Notes under the pieces: generated by a model
The model's database searches: none
Told to the model about the DNA's origin: nothing
What the model saw: only the letters and a program-made list of their open reading frames with translations
Translations under genes and position numbers: made by a program
Assembly: GCA_032622095.1 (NCBI GenBank)
Contig: CP136066.1
Coordinates: 46,908,911-46,972,910 of the forward strand
Direction of reading: 5' to 3'
Source of the DNA: Siphonodentalium dalli
Taxonomy: Eukaryota; Mollusca; Scaphopoda; Gadilida; Siphonodentaliidae
Length of the DNA: 64,000 nucleotides
Part shown: in pieces, positions 24,540-35,754 of the stretch
How positions within the stretch are numbered: the first letter of the stretch is position 1
Layout: every line of letters starts with the position of its first letter

Positions 24540-25340
24540 TCGTTAACCGAGCATTCTGACTTTTGAACATGATCATAGATGCCCAATTAACACGAACATC
24601 TTCCCTCTTAATGAACCCGGTGGTTTTATAATTTTTCGAAAGTTGATTTGTTCATTCGAAAATGTCACCACTCACCATAATGTGAATAATAAGCTATTGT
24701 AGTCATATTCTGATTAGCAGGTTGGCCATACACATAAAGATATTGACCGTCGAGTTACTTTTTTAAAGGTGTTTCTATGAAAGTATTAGCGAATTTTTTT
24801 CGAAGGAGCTCATGATGGATGTGGGTATCTGAAACTGAAAATAACGAACAACACTTTAAAACAAATGAAAATAAAAGGGATGGATACCCGAAAACATGCA
24901 GTAAAAACGTATACAAAACAAAAATAGAACACTTGGTTGGTGGGTCCGGAAAGTGGCCAAAATATAAATAAAACATTCTATACGCATCTGGATGTATACG
25001 CCCCCGGGCTCGGACGCCAATTTGCCGGTATATTATTAACATGGGGTGATTCGGTGGGTTAATATTTGCAATGGGGGACTGACCGGTGTGCATACTGCAA
25101 ATTTATTGAAATTAACGTCGCGGGAAGCTGAGTGGAAATAAATGCCATAGAGATATAGAATGGTCATATCTGGAGGCAAATCTTGACTATGCGAAGGAAT
25201 TATATTTTACATGTAGATAACTAGATTTTAAACACAAATAAGTGAATCATTATAGAATATCATTGTCTGTCAAAAATCGACCCTATAAAGGTTATAGATT
25301 TAAATGTTATATTGAAAAGTGGCAGTAAGAGTCTTCGGTG
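24540..25340. other. No gene seen
   Basis: Unique AT-rich sequence inside the satellite-bounded structure. The 112-codon minus ORF at 25093-24755 is low-complexity and unsupported. Confidence 0.45.
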
Positions 25341-25570
25341 CACGATAATAGTAAATCCCGGCTATAAATTAACAGCAAAATAACACCTTTTTAGACTCAT
25401 GAGATATAATTTGTGCAAATATAATGTTACACAATACACGAGCTTTCGATCCTTCTATATAAAGATCTCCAGAAGGATCGAAAGTTGTGTATTGTGTAAC
25501 ATTATATTTGCACACTAATATATCTCATAAGTTTAAAAAGGTATTACTTTGCAGTTAATTTATTATCGTA
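25341..25570. repeat. Foldback element, 230 bp palindrome
   Basis: The arms 25341-25450 and 25462-25570 are nearly perfect inverted copies around the centre TATATAAAGATCTCC. Shared blocks include AATATAATGTTACACAATAC and ATCGAAAG. A 13-bp stretch is missing from the right arm. Transcripts would form a long hairpin. Confidence 0.85.
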
Positions 25571-25779
25571 GATTTAATTGTTAAAATGCTTACGTTAAAG
25601 GGGTACTGCAAATTATTTTCAACAAATTCTCGGTAATAACAACGATCTGATATCGATAATATATAGAAACACCGACGTTCGCTTCAAAAACACGCTCAAC
25701 GGTAACGAGAATATGTATATTATAAACCAACAGAAGCGGAATTGTGCTCTGGCCCACACAAACCAATCGTACCACGCCA

Positions 25780-26135
25780 CGGCATCGAATCTCTCGTATT
25801 TATTGGAAAAAATAAGTTTCATAAACCCGGAAGCGAATTGCAATTTTCAAAAAACCGGCCATTTTGTAAAATATTGTACGCAAGCCGAAATGACCTAACA
25901 TTAATTTGTCATGGACCAAATATATAACGAAGAAGTAGTGTATATACGCTCTAAATATTCATGAAGTTATATTCTTGTCCATATATGGCATGCATTCGTG
26001 TTAATTCAGTCTGGTGTATAATGGTGTATAATAGCATCGTATCGCTCGTATTTATTGAAAAATTCAGTTTCATAGACTCGGAAGCAAACTCAAAATTTCC
26101 AAAAAACAGCCTTTTGTGCGAGTCTGGTATATTTA
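25780..26135. repeat. Dispersed duplicate of about 100 bp
   Basis: 25790-25870 and 26040-26135 share CTCGTATTTATTG, AGTTTCATA, GGAAGC and CAAAAAAC blocks in the same order with moderate divergence. Confidence 0.65.
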
Positions 26136-26158
26136 TGTATAAAATGTTTCAAGGTGAT

Positions 26159-26160
<2 letters not shown>

Positions 26161-26219
<59 letters not shown>
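26161..26219. repeat. (TA)n microsatellite
   Basis: About 29 uninterrupted TA repeats just before the right satellite array. Confidence 0.98.
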
Positions 26220-26222
<3 letters not shown>

Positions 26223-26289
26223 ATTTACCGATAGTGCCGTTTATATGAAATAAAGTTTATAAGTTCTCTAAAACCTTATTATTTATTCC

Positions 26290-27935
26290 CGTAGTTCACC
26301 CCGTGTACGTGGTATATCGCCAAACCCGAAGGTATCACCGAACCCGAGAAGTCTCCAGGGTTCTTCTAGTTAATATCGGCATTTAAATGGTTAATTAACC
26401 AGCCGGTGGACGACACAGCAAGTCAATTTTCATAATCTATGCTTATTCTGTATATATCCTACTACCATACGACATCATATTAGACTGTCCGCGGGCCCAT
26501 GAGGCCATCAGGGCCTGCCCGGACTTGCCCGGGCTTTCCCGTGCTCTCTTGGTGCAGATCGTCATTTAAGGGATTAATAAAGCCGGCCGCGAACGAAATA
26601 GCGAGTCAATATTTGCAATATACCTTTAGTAAGTGCCTCGATCCCATTATTCATCAATATATAATATGATCGGGTCGCTGTGTCAGTCGAGGCTCTCCAG
26701 GGTTATTTAAGTTAATATCGGCATTTAAATGGTTAATTAACCCGCCGGTTGATGACACAGCAAGTAAATTTGCATGCTTATTCAGAATCCTACTACCGTA
26801 CGGAACCATATTAGACTGTCCGCGGGTTCAGGAGGCAGCCATGGCCTGTCCGGGCTTGCCCGGGCTTGCCGCGTTCTTCTGTCGCATATCGTTATTTAAG
26901 GGGTTAATGAAGCCGGCGGCGAACGAGATAGCGAGTCAATATTTGCAATATACCTTTAGTAAGTGCCTCGCTACCATTAGTCATCAATATATAATATTAT
27001 CAGGTTTCTGTGTCCGTCCGGTCTCTCCCGGGTTCTTTTAGTTAATATCGATATTTAGAGGGTTAATAAACCCGCCGGTGGACGACACAACAAGTCATTT
27101 TTCAAAATATATGCTTATTCTGTATCCTACTACCATATGACATCATATTAGACTGTCTGCGGGCCCATGAGACCACCAGGGCCTGCCCGGGCGTGCCCGG
27201 GTTTGCGCCATGTTCTTCTGGCACATATCGTCATTTAAGGGGTTAATGAAGCCGGCCGCGAACGATATAGCGAGTCAATATTTGCAATATATACCTTTAG
27301 TAAGTGCCTCGCAACCATTAGTCATCAATATATAATATGGTCGGGTCTATGCGTCCGTCTGGGCTCTCCCGGGTTCTTTTAGTCAATATCGTCATTTAAA
27401 TGGTTAATAAACCCGCCGGTGGACGACACAGCAAGTCAATTTTCATAACATATGCTTATTCTGTATCCTACTACCATATGACATCATATTAGACTGTCTG
27501 CGGGTCCATGAGATCACCAGGGCCTGCCCGGGCGTGCCCGGGCTTGCGCCATGTTCTTCTGGCGCATATCGTCATTTAAGGGGTTAATGAAGCCGGCCGC
27601 GAGCGAGATAGCGAGTCAATATTTGCAATATATACCTTTAGTAAGTGCCTCGCTACCATTAGTCATCAATATATAATATGGTCGGGTCTATGCGTCCGTC
27701 TGGGCTCTCCCGGGTTCTTTTAGTCAATATCGGCATTTAAATGGTTAATAAACCCGCCGGTGGACGACACAGCAAGTCAATTTTCACAATATATGCTTAT
27801 TCTGTATCCTACTACCATGTGGCGTCATATTAGACTGTCTGCGGGCCCATGAGAACACCCGGACCTGCCCGGGCGTGCCCGGGCTTGCCCGGGCGTGCCC
27901 GGGCGTGCCCGGGCACTAATTAGTCACACCCGTGA
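26290..27935 (-). repeat. Satellite array, right arm, inverted and more diverged
   Basis: About 4.8 units of roughly 340 bp in reverse orientation to the 19.2-21.4 kb array, with AACCCGCCGGTGGACGACAC and GCCGGCCGCGAACGA halves. Divergence between units is higher at the inner end and lower towards the terminus at 27.9 kb, which ends in five GCCCGGGC repeats. Confidence 0.92.
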
Positions 27936-27939
27936 TCTC

Positions 27940-29220
27940 TAAAGGCTGCATTGTTATACACTGAGAACATTCGGATAAATATGATTACCTTAAGATTATA
28001 TCTCAAACATTTTGGATCATTTTGACTTACCAAAACCTTCCCGCAAGTCACTACGACTGAATCTAGCCTTAGTCAGAGTGACTAAGTTACACTAAGAATA
28101 GTCATTGCTAAATATTATATACCCATGGAGTATATCGCAATTCTTTAAGCAATATAATTGTGAGAATATGGTGGTAGGATATACTGACATAAATATACGA
28201 ACTTCAGCCCATACAAATTGCAACAATATTTGGACAACAGGCTTTAAGAGAGCGCCAGATTCTCAAATGGCCACCAACAAACTAAACTATGCAATGAAAA
28301 CTGTTTTATTTATTTTTTTATCAAAAATTCATGATTGCAGATTGTAAACTGAGCGCATATCCAAGTTGGGTTCATAAGTTACATAGCGCCGTCTGTTTTT
28401 TTTTGGCAAATATTTTCTGTCAAACTCTCCAATTACCAGCCTTGCAAATTGTTGGTTTTATTTTTGTTTAAACCACTTTGTGACATAATTAGAACGCATT
28501 TCTCATATTATGAGGGTGAACGTGTGTTGCTATAGTAATATAGCATAGTTATTTACATTGGATATCGAGGATAACAATTTTCCTCCTCCACCTGATTTGA
28601 TATTGAGATGTTTTGAACATTCGCGAATGGGGCGCATCCTTATACACACACGTAAGTCGGTATAAATGCTCTTTTAATATTGTCGCATGGTGGATACATG
28701 TAGATATAGTATACAGTGTGTATCTTAGCATGGGATTCGTGAACACATTGATTCCTTCACCCTTTTGGAGAGTATCTATACCGTCATATGCATGACGTCA
28801 TGTGTGAGTTTAACGTCAACGTCATAGCAATACTAATTAACAAATTCTGGTCAAAATGTCCAACAATTCATTTCAAATTATGTGTATTATCCGATTATGT
28901 GTGCTATCATAATATATTGCACTTTTATATTGGGACATTATATTAATAACAAATATCTCCTATACAAATCATTTATAAATCAGATGAACAATTGAAGTTA
29001 TGTCAACATAAAAATGACACTTTCTGAAACGACATATATGTCGTTCCACTCGCGTTCCGTGCGGCGACATATGTGCCGCTTTATTCTCCAAAGGGTTAAT
29101 TTCGTAGACATGCAAGACAGACGTCTCGGAAATGAACCAAACTAACATATATAGCTAACATACTGTATTATAACTCTCACAGAAGTATTAATTGGAACCG
29201 GCATTTTTGGAGAATTGATT
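27940..29220. other. SDR intron 2 flank; duplicated at 45.1-45.8 kb, no gene seen
   Basis: Sequence paralogous to unit 2 at 80-90% by eye. A conserved minus-strand ACTTGCGGGAAGGTTTTG followed by GTAAGT near 28030 looks like a donor but no exon was identified before it. Confidence 0.5.
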
Positions 29221-29224
29221 GAAC

Positions 29225-29510
29225 GAGTTGCCTGCAATGCTTTCTGAGTCTGGATAGATTCTCTGGAATTCTCTACCGATGATCACCCGCGGCTGTCCTG
29301 GATATGATGAATTCAAGGGTCTTTTGAAAACCCATTTATTCGCGGAATATTATTCTGAACATTTGGGCGTGGAACTAATGAACCAGCTTTCAATGTCAGG
29401 CTGCCAGCTACACAAGTATCACTTGTTTGAAGTGTACATTTAGGAATTTGTTAGTTTAGTTTAATATTGTCAAGCGCCTTGAAACATCGGTGATATGGTA
29501 AGTTATACAA
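29225..29510 (+). mobile_element. LINE 3' fragment (L2/CR1-like ORF2 end), unit 1
   Basis: The plus frame at 29264 reads WNSLPMITRGCPG and FKGLLKTHLFAEYYSEHL. W-N-S-L-P followed by F-K-x-x-L-K-T-x-L-F is the typical extreme C-terminus of L2/CR1-type LINE reverse transcriptases. A 3' tail with AAGCGCCTTGAAAC follows. A paralogous copy sits at 45.84-46.11 kb, so insertion predates the segmental duplication. Confidence 0.75.
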
Positions 29511-29677
29511 GACATTTGTCATATGGTATGATATGATATATATGGATGAGTATTGGAATATTGCACGAAATGTCCACCAAATTACAATTTCACCTCCCCG
29601 GTGAATAGGATAAGTTAGTCATTATGACTTAGTCCTAGAATATGACAACCTTTTTTTCTCAGTGATAGTGTACTCAC

Positions 29678-29884
29678 ATCGAATGTTTCTCTCCAAGCAT
29701 CGGTGCTCCCCGATAATAAAGCTGCCGGTTGTTTCATAACTCCAGCGTTATTGACACAAACATCAATACCTCCGAATTGTTCCTTGATGGCGGAAAACAT
29801 CGCTAAAATCTGGGATTCGTCTGTTAGATCGCACTTCATGGCGTGGAGTTTACCCTTTTGGTCTTTGAGGCTCTCTGCCATTTC
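29678..29884 (-). CDS. SDR gene B, exon 2
   Basis: The minus strand shows acceptor TTGCAG, 69 codons, then donor GTGAGT. The protein starts EMAESLKDQKGKLHAMKC and contains CDLTDESQILAMFSAI, then GGIDVCVNNAGVM (the SDR NNAG motif that stabilises the central beta-sheet), LLSGSTDAW and RETFD. It is phase 0 at both ends and joins exon 1 (ending NITTIE). The CDLT motif is the adenine-ring contact region of classical SDRs. The gene A counterpart at 46502-46358 has lost 62 bp from the middle of this exon. Confidence 0.92.
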
Positions 29885-30500
29885 CTGCAACACATTTAAT
29901 TTCGGCTATAGGGTTTTCGGGACAACATTGTTTTGGCCGAGTTTCAAAAAGTATGCCAGTAAAATGTCGAGAAGGGTTTAATGACATCAAGTTTGTCCAT
30001 ATATACATGTAACAGCCACACACTACACTCTTTGTCAACAGAAACATACGTTTTGGTTGTGACTTAATCGCTGCAGGTTTCAGAACTATCCCCAGTATAG
30101 GATCCCATGTATAAATTTGTGGGAGAGTATTATAACCAAGTAATGTATCACATGATTGACAAGATACTGTCAGTTGGTTGCAGGCGATAATGTTGGCCTC
30201 CTTTTTAAACAAACGATCATTCCAACCATCGAAGCCACAGTAAACTGTGGTATCTCGATAACAAACAGTGTGGTTTGCGCGTATGTACGTATCTATATTT
30301 CTAGACACAATCTAGAGAATGATAGCCCGCCTGACAACAAATCAAGGTATATATAACTTAATTAACCTATTTACAGATCGATATCAAATTAAACTTCGAA
30401 AAGCAACACCCTTGAATGAAAACCAATATTGTTACTCCTGAAACAGCTAATACGCAAAAATAGCGAAAAATACTTAATCGAAGTTAAGAGTTAAGAGCGC
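29885..30500. other. SDR intron 1; duplicated at 46.5-46.95 kb
   Basis: Paralogous intron sequence in both units; ORFs on either strand are unsupported and differ between the units. Confidence 0.55.
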
Positions 30501-30504
30501 GAAT

Positions 30505-31031
30505 ATATATATATATATATATACTAGCTGGTGGACCCGACTTCGTCCGGGCTGTTTCCCCTCTGCTTTTCGGCGAATTGCGCGATTTGACCTAGAATTG
30601 ACCATTTTGAAGGTCAATGTCAGGTCGAGGTCACGATTTGACCCGTCCAAAACACTCCCCGGACAAAAGTACCCGACAAAAGTACCCGTCGAAATCCGTC
30701 AGGTTTTACCCGATTTGACCTTGAACTGACCTTTTTGAAGGTCAAGGTCAGGTCGAGGTAACGATTTGACCCGTCCAAAAGACTCCCCAGGACAAAAGTA
30801 TCTGTAGGTATCAAATTTCGTCGAAATCCGTCCCGTTTTACCCGATTTGATCTTGAATTGACCTTTTTGAACGTCAAGGTCAGGTCGGAGTCACGATTTG
30901 ACCCATCCAAAACACTCCCTGGAAAAAAGTAACCCTAGGTATCAAATTTCGTCAAAATCCGCCCGGCAGTTTTCCCGACCATAGCTAACAGACAAACAAC
31001 AAACAGACAGAAGTCCCAAAATATATATTAG

Positions 31032-31062
<31 letters not shown>

Positions 31063-31440
31063 TTAACTAGCAGGTGGACCCGACTTCGTCCGGGCTGTCT
31101 CCCCTCTGCTTTTCGGCGAATTGCGCGATTTGACCTTGAATTGTCCATTTTGAAGGTCACGGTCAGGTAGGGTCACGATTTGACCCGTCCAAAACACTGC
31201 CCGGACAAAAGTACCCGACAAAAGTATCCGTCGAAATCCATCCGGTTTTACCCGATTTGACCTCGAATTTATCATTTTGAAGGTCAAGGTCAGGTCGGGG
31301 TCAAGACTCGACCCGTCCAAAACACCCAGTTGACAAAAGTAACCCCACGTATCAAATTTCGTCAAAATCCCATCAAAATTCGCGATTTGACCTTGAATTG
31401 ACCCGATTTCAAGGTCAATCTCAGGTCGCACGGGCAAACG
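30505..31440. repeat. Two copies of a TA-tailed CCCGACTTCGTCCGGGC repeat
   Basis: Each copy follows a TA microsatellite (30505-30525 and 31030-31058) and starts TGGACCCGACTTCGTCCGGG. Inside are subrepeats of about 125 bp with CGATTTGACC, TTTTGAAGGTCAAGGTCAGG and CCGTCCAAAACACTCCC. The first ends in an ACAGACAAACA tail. The layout resembles microsatellite-associated short retroelements common in invertebrates. Minus-strand ORFs here are repeats of the same peptide and not genes. Confidence 0.75.
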
Positions 31441-32274
31441 AATAGGCTTACGACACTCCCCATACGAAAGTATCCCCAGACACTAATTTTCTTTGTTGGG
31501 TAACAAGGAGCAACTGTACAGCGTAATATTTACAACCATTTCGGTCTGTTTTTGCCTAAGATTGGGTCATTGCATGCCGCGGCGTTGGGTCAATCTCACG
31601 TGGATATATTGTGTTGTGTCATAACGCAAGCGAAGGTCACGTGATGACTCGGGAGGGGGTCATATGTTGACACACACTCCGTACGAGTTATACAGAGTAT
31701 ACGAGCCCATGGAGCTGACGATCGCGGGGATCGCAAACGTCTACACTATATGAACTGGATCATGCCACGAATCTCTTCTCTGGCTATCGCGCGTAGAGAT
31801 CATATTCCACCAGTGCAAAACCTTGGAACCTTTTGAAGTTTTGACAGGGAACCTTATAAAGTCGAAAAAATAACGCTGGGAACATATTTCTTAATAAATA
31901 TGTGAATGTGCCAACTCAAAATTGCACGCTTTCTCTGACTTCTGTGAGCTGATATCACAATTACCATCGATTTAATCAGCCAGAAGAAATTCCATAATTT
32001 TAATCTACATGCACGTAAAGCAAAATCTCTCACAACTTTAGTTAAATCGTGATATTTCGAACTAGGACTTTCCCCTATATAATTATATACAGTGAGGTAC
32101 ATCATTTTTGGAACAAATAATAACTAAGATATAGATTCCACGCGTAAATGTTTCGACTTTGTAAGGTTCAAGAATTTCAAAATGTTTCAAGGTTTTGTAC
32201 TGGTGGAATATGATCTCTATGCGCGTTAGCCAGAAAAGAGATTCATGGACTGATATAATTATACATGCACCTAC
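31441..32274. other. SDR intron 1, part adjoining exon 1
   Basis: Paralogous to 47.64-49.38 kb except for a 1.09-kb element present only in unit 2. Contains the empty target site CTACACTATATGAACTGG near 31740. Confidence 0.7.
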
Positions 32275-32406
32275 CTCGATTGTTGTAATATTCCGGCTAC
32301 ATGCGACCACAGTCATCCCTTCACACGTCAGTCTTCTGGCGATGGCGGCTCCGATACCCGCCGAGGCACCCGTCACCAGAGCCACTCTTCCAGACCAACG
32401 TTCCAT
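32275..32406 (-). CDS. SDR gene B, exon 1 (start of DHRS11-like dehydrogenase)
   Basis: The ATG at 32406 opens 44 codons beginning [20 protein letters not shown] and ending SRNITTIE before donor [14 protein letters not shown] at residues 12-19 is the TGxxxGIG Rossmann motif binding NAD(P); a basic Arg in the CSRN segment suggests NADP preference. DHRS11 relatives are cytosolic 3(17)-beta-ketosteroid reductases of about 260 residues, and the exons found here would give about 219 residues plus one missing exon of roughly 31 codons. The start is fixed by conservation of MERW. The protein of the paralogous exon at 49515-49384 is identical. Confidence 0.92.
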
Positions 32407-32765
32407 AATCAGGCCCTCTGTGTGCAGTATGGGTCAGCAGAACTTTTACCCGGCAGGTAGACTATACGGGGATATGGTATGTTCGTTGTGAAAAGAACAG
32501 CCACACCGTGACAATAGCAGCAAGCCGCTGAACAAACACGCAGCTGGACACATATCACCTGACCGCATGCATTGTATGGCGCCATGCGTGCAAGGGCTAT
32601 AGTATACCACATGCAAACACGAGGCAAACGTATTGATAGTACTACAGCGCTTTCCTACATTGAGATTCATAACAAAGTTAATGTTATCAAATAAGACATG
32701 ACCAGGTGTGTTATTGCAATCAGTATTTGACTTTGGATAAGCGATATGATCCTAGGCCTCGTTGG
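32407..32765. other. 5' flank of SDR gene B
   Basis: Likely 5' UTR and promoter region, duplicated at 49.52-49.87 kb. No core promoter element was assigned. Confidence 0.5.
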
Positions 32766-34150
32766 CGGTATGAGCGGTGTGACTAAACACCACCCGGACC
32801 AGCCCGGACCAGCCCGGACCGCCCATATGGACTATATGGGTGATTTTAAGGGCAATATGCATGTAAGTGCAGGGGTGTCATAGAAACCCACTCAGGGTCG
32901 CTATTAACCATCAACATGCCGGCATCGGCGAATATGTTCGCCGCGAATGAAGCTAACAGCTCGGACCGCCCCTGCTGCGTCTAAGGGTGATTTTAGTGTC
33001 CATATCTGTGCGAGGGTGTTACTGAAACCAAAATACACATGGAGAGTGTTCATTGTCAAACAGAAGTGCCGTTATTAACCCTAAACTTGCCAGATTCAGT
33101 CAGAATTACAACTTGTGCCCCCAATAAACAAACTCACAGCCCGGACCCCCTTAATGTCCTCGTACTTCTAATAACTTCTTACATATGTGTTGCGGAACTA
33201 CCCCCGACTACACTCACGAAGAAACAAGGGCGAGTCGCACACGAAAGCCTGGCAATTAACCCCAAAATGCCGATATCGGCGAATATGTTTATCGATAACG
33301 AAGCTAACAGCCCGGACCAGCCCGGACCGGCCCTGTGGCGTCTAGTGTTTAGTGTCCCTATCTGTACACGGGTGTGATTGAAACCCACATACGTACATAC
33401 GATGGTCACGGCCAAACAGAAGTTCCGATAGTAACCCCTAAACTTGCCAGGTTCAGTCAGAATTACAAAATTGTGCCCCCAATAAACAAACTCAAAGCCC
33501 GGACCCCCTTAATGTCCTCGTACTTCTAATAGCTCCTTACACATATGCTGCAGAACTACCCTCGTCTATATTCACGAAGAAACAAGGGCGAGTCGACCAC
33601 GAAAGCCTTGCAATTAACCCCTAAATTGCTGCCATCGGCGAATATTATTACCGATAACGACACTGACCGCTCGGACCGCCCCTGTGGTGTCCAGTGGTGA
33701 TTTTAGTGTCGCTATCTGTGCACGGGTGTCATTGAAACCCACATACGTACACACGATGGTCACGGTCAAACAGAAGTGCCGATATTAACCCCTAAACTTG
33801 CCAAGTTCAGTCAGAATTACAAAATTGTGCCCCCAATAAACAAACTCACAGTCCGGACCCCCTTAATGTACTCGTATTTCTAATAACTCCTTACATATTT
33901 GTTGCGGAACAACCATCGTCTACACTCACGAAGAAACAAGGGCGAGTTGCCCATGAAAGCCTTGCAATTAACCCCCAAAATGCCGCCATCTGCAACGACG
34001 CTAACGACGCTGACAGCCCGGACCAGCCCGGACCGCCCCCTGTGGCGTCTAGTGGTGATTTTAGTGTCGATATATGTACACGGGTGTCATTGAAACCTAC
34101 ATACGTACACACAATGGTCACGGTCAAACAGAAGTGCCGATATTAACCCC
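32766..34150. repeat. Second satellite array (period about 350 bp) inserted as a block
   Basis: Begins CGGTATGAGCGGTGTGACTA and short CCCGGACCAG repeats, then about four units of roughly 350 bp. Each unit has two TTAACC blocks about 177 bp apart (AACCCCTAAACTTGCC and AATTAACCCCAAAATGCCG). The start motif and TTAACC...ATGCCGATAT core match the 343-bp satellite, so the two are relatives. Unit 2 lacks the entire block: there, GTCTTGTTGG joins TTTGCCACCTAATAC directly. Confidence 0.88.
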
Positions 34151-34304
34151 TGCCACCAAGTCCTAATACGCACACGATTAGATAGCGGAATATACTTAAT
34201 CGGGGTTCACGATTAGATAGAGAATGATATTCAAACAAAGTAACAGGTGACAGCGAAGTTAGGATTGAATTTCAAAATTAAAGGTGCGGATGGCCTTACA
34301 CTAA

Positions 34305-34556
34305 TAAATATCAGTAAATTTTACGGCGGAAAGTTCCGGCAATTATGGAACCAACAGCATCTGCAGTAATTTTGACGGTGTTCCGTAAATATATAATCAA
34401 CGGAAAAACCGTAACAAATACTTATCTCTGTAATTTTTACGGTTTTTCCGTTAATTATATATTTACGGAAGACCGTCAACATTACTGCAGATTCTGTTGG
34501 TCCAATAATTGCCGGTACTTTCTGTCATAACATTTTACGGATATTTATAACAGTAA
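34305..34556. repeat. Foldback element, about 250 bp
   Basis: The two arms contain TTTTACGG, CCGGCAATTATGGA, CTGCAGTAATTTTGACGGT and AACGGAAAAACCGTAA in inverted order around a centre near 34427. Confidence 0.85.
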
Positions 34557-34559
34557 TAA

Positions 34560-35178
34560 TATATTATAATATTTCATTGTCACAGTATTTCAGGTATGTT
34601 GTAACATGACATTTACAGAAGCTGAGAACCTGGTGTGAATTGAACTGTGGTGGGGTATCAAGCCTATTTACCCCTCCATATTAGAAACAAATGCCAATAA
34701 ATGACATACATGATATGAGTAATTCAAGATTTTTTGCCGGATAGAACCAGATAAATTCTTTGTTGAAAATCTCTTGCCATTTTGGCTGAATTTTTGTAGA
34801 ACGTGCCTCTCTCCCTTAAACGATGAAATAACGAAAGCTACATCGAGGTAATGAAATTTCATTTCACTGTGGTTTCTATGATTCTACGACGATCTATACA
34901 TGTGTAATGTTCCGCTATGTTATAGGCAAGCATATACTACTGAGCGTTTATTATTATTTTATTCTTGATAAGGTAAAACAAAAATCGGTTGTCCCACTTT
35001 AGTGCAATTAACTGAAAACAGCTTCTATATGGCTATGACTGTATCAAGCTTTTTTTGAGTATATAATGCTCATATATATGACTTTTCTGTAGTTTGTGAT
35101 TTACATGTAAATGAATCAAGCCCAGTTAAGGTATCGTAATTCATGAACATTAAATACTTTAGTTACTATATAGTTTAC
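34560..35178. other. Junction region between the duplication units
   Basis: Segment between the end of unit 1 homology (about 34.30 kb, followed by a foldback) and the start of unit 2 homology (about 35.08 kb). A piece near 34.86-34.94 kb recurs at 8.78-8.87 kb. No exons 5-7 of gene A were found here. Confidence 0.5.
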
Positions 35179-35314
35179 CGTAGTCCGAATGTGGGTCTTC
35201 TTTTCTCTTAGCTCATTCCTAACACCTTCAGCGATGGCTCTAACTGCGAATTTTGTTGCAGTGTAGGCGTTGATGTTCAAATTCGGAAGGTGGTCCACTC
35301 GGTGCCCAGCCACA
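35179..35314 (-). pseudogene. SDR gene A, exon 4 (intact but in a broken gene)
   Basis: Acceptor CCCTACAG, then VAGHRVDHLPNLN, YTATKFAVRAIAEGVRNEL and THIRTT, then donor GTAAAC. It is the same length (136 nt) and phase as exon 4B. The catalytic YxxxK (YTATK) is preserved and the exon has no stop, so decay is not visible here. It is called a pseudogene exon because exon 2 of this copy is frameshifted and no exons 5-7 follow before exon 1B at 32406. Splicing onwards to the gene B 3' exons remains conceivable. Confidence 0.7.
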
Positions 35315-35754
35315 CTGTAGGGACATGTGCATTTATGTACATGCATCGTCATCATCATCGTCAACAAAAACAAAGTTCCCAAAGTTCGTCCCGGACACCC
35401 GGTGACCAAATACGCATTTGTTACTTCAATAGTAAAAGATACAATACTGTTACAGGGTGCCAATATCATCAAACTGGCACTCAACTATAGGCGATTCAGA
35501 GGAGATACTTGAAACATATTTTATTTGAATAATGAAGTAAATGCGACTGGGAAACAACTGAACCTATGAGGTCCATCACACACTACAATCAACTCAGGAG
35601 TCAAATGTTCAGATAATAAGGTAAAACAATGACCAGTTGAACTCACTCTCGGTACATTTCCAAAAAGGAATTACTCGTCAAAGAGTATTCATTATAGAAA
35701 GGCGTAACAGAATGACAGGTGACATGCTTTTAACGCGCAAAGCTTTCGCCGACT

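Larger units (their letters stand above)
19229..27935. mobile_element. 8.7-kb structure bounded by inverted satellite arrays
   Basis: The left end begins GGTATGACTAATTAGTGCCC at 19229. The right end finishes GGGCACTAATTAGTCACACC near 27930, its inverted counterpart. Inside each end are GCCCGGGCAC short repeats and then 343-bp-unit arrays in opposite orientation (left 2.2 kb, right 1.65 kb), leaving about 4.85 kb of core. No transposase was recognised in the core. The paralogous unit 2 has about 1 kb of unrelated sequence (44.09-45.10 kb) instead. Whether this is one transposon or two inverted array insertions is unresolved. Confidence 0.55.
17200..34300. repeat. Segmental tandem duplication, unit 1 (SDR gene B region)
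   Basis: The order of blocks, with SDR exon 4 at the left and exons 2 and 1 at the right, is repeated at 35.08-50.04 kb. Matching blocks include 17.2-17.9 with 35.1-35.7, 17.95-19.2 with 42.94-44.09, 27.95-30.4 with 45.1-46.95, 31.5-32.7 with 47.64-49.8, and 34.16-34.30 with 49.88-50.04. Differences between units are mostly discrete insertions. Confidence 0.85.

Noticed and set aside
19229-27935. CRISPR array
   Set aside because: The GCCCGGGCAC repeats are adjacent without spacers and the longer units are 343-bp satellites; the genome is eukaryotic.
30620-31437. Minus-strand ORFs with recurring SRSNRVKPDGFRR-type peptides
   Set aside because: The peptide repeat mirrors a DNA tandem repeat of about 125 bp; no start, splice site or domain is present.
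33039-34127. ORFs within the 350-bp satellite
   Set aside because: Open stretches recur with the satellite period and change between units without coding pattern.
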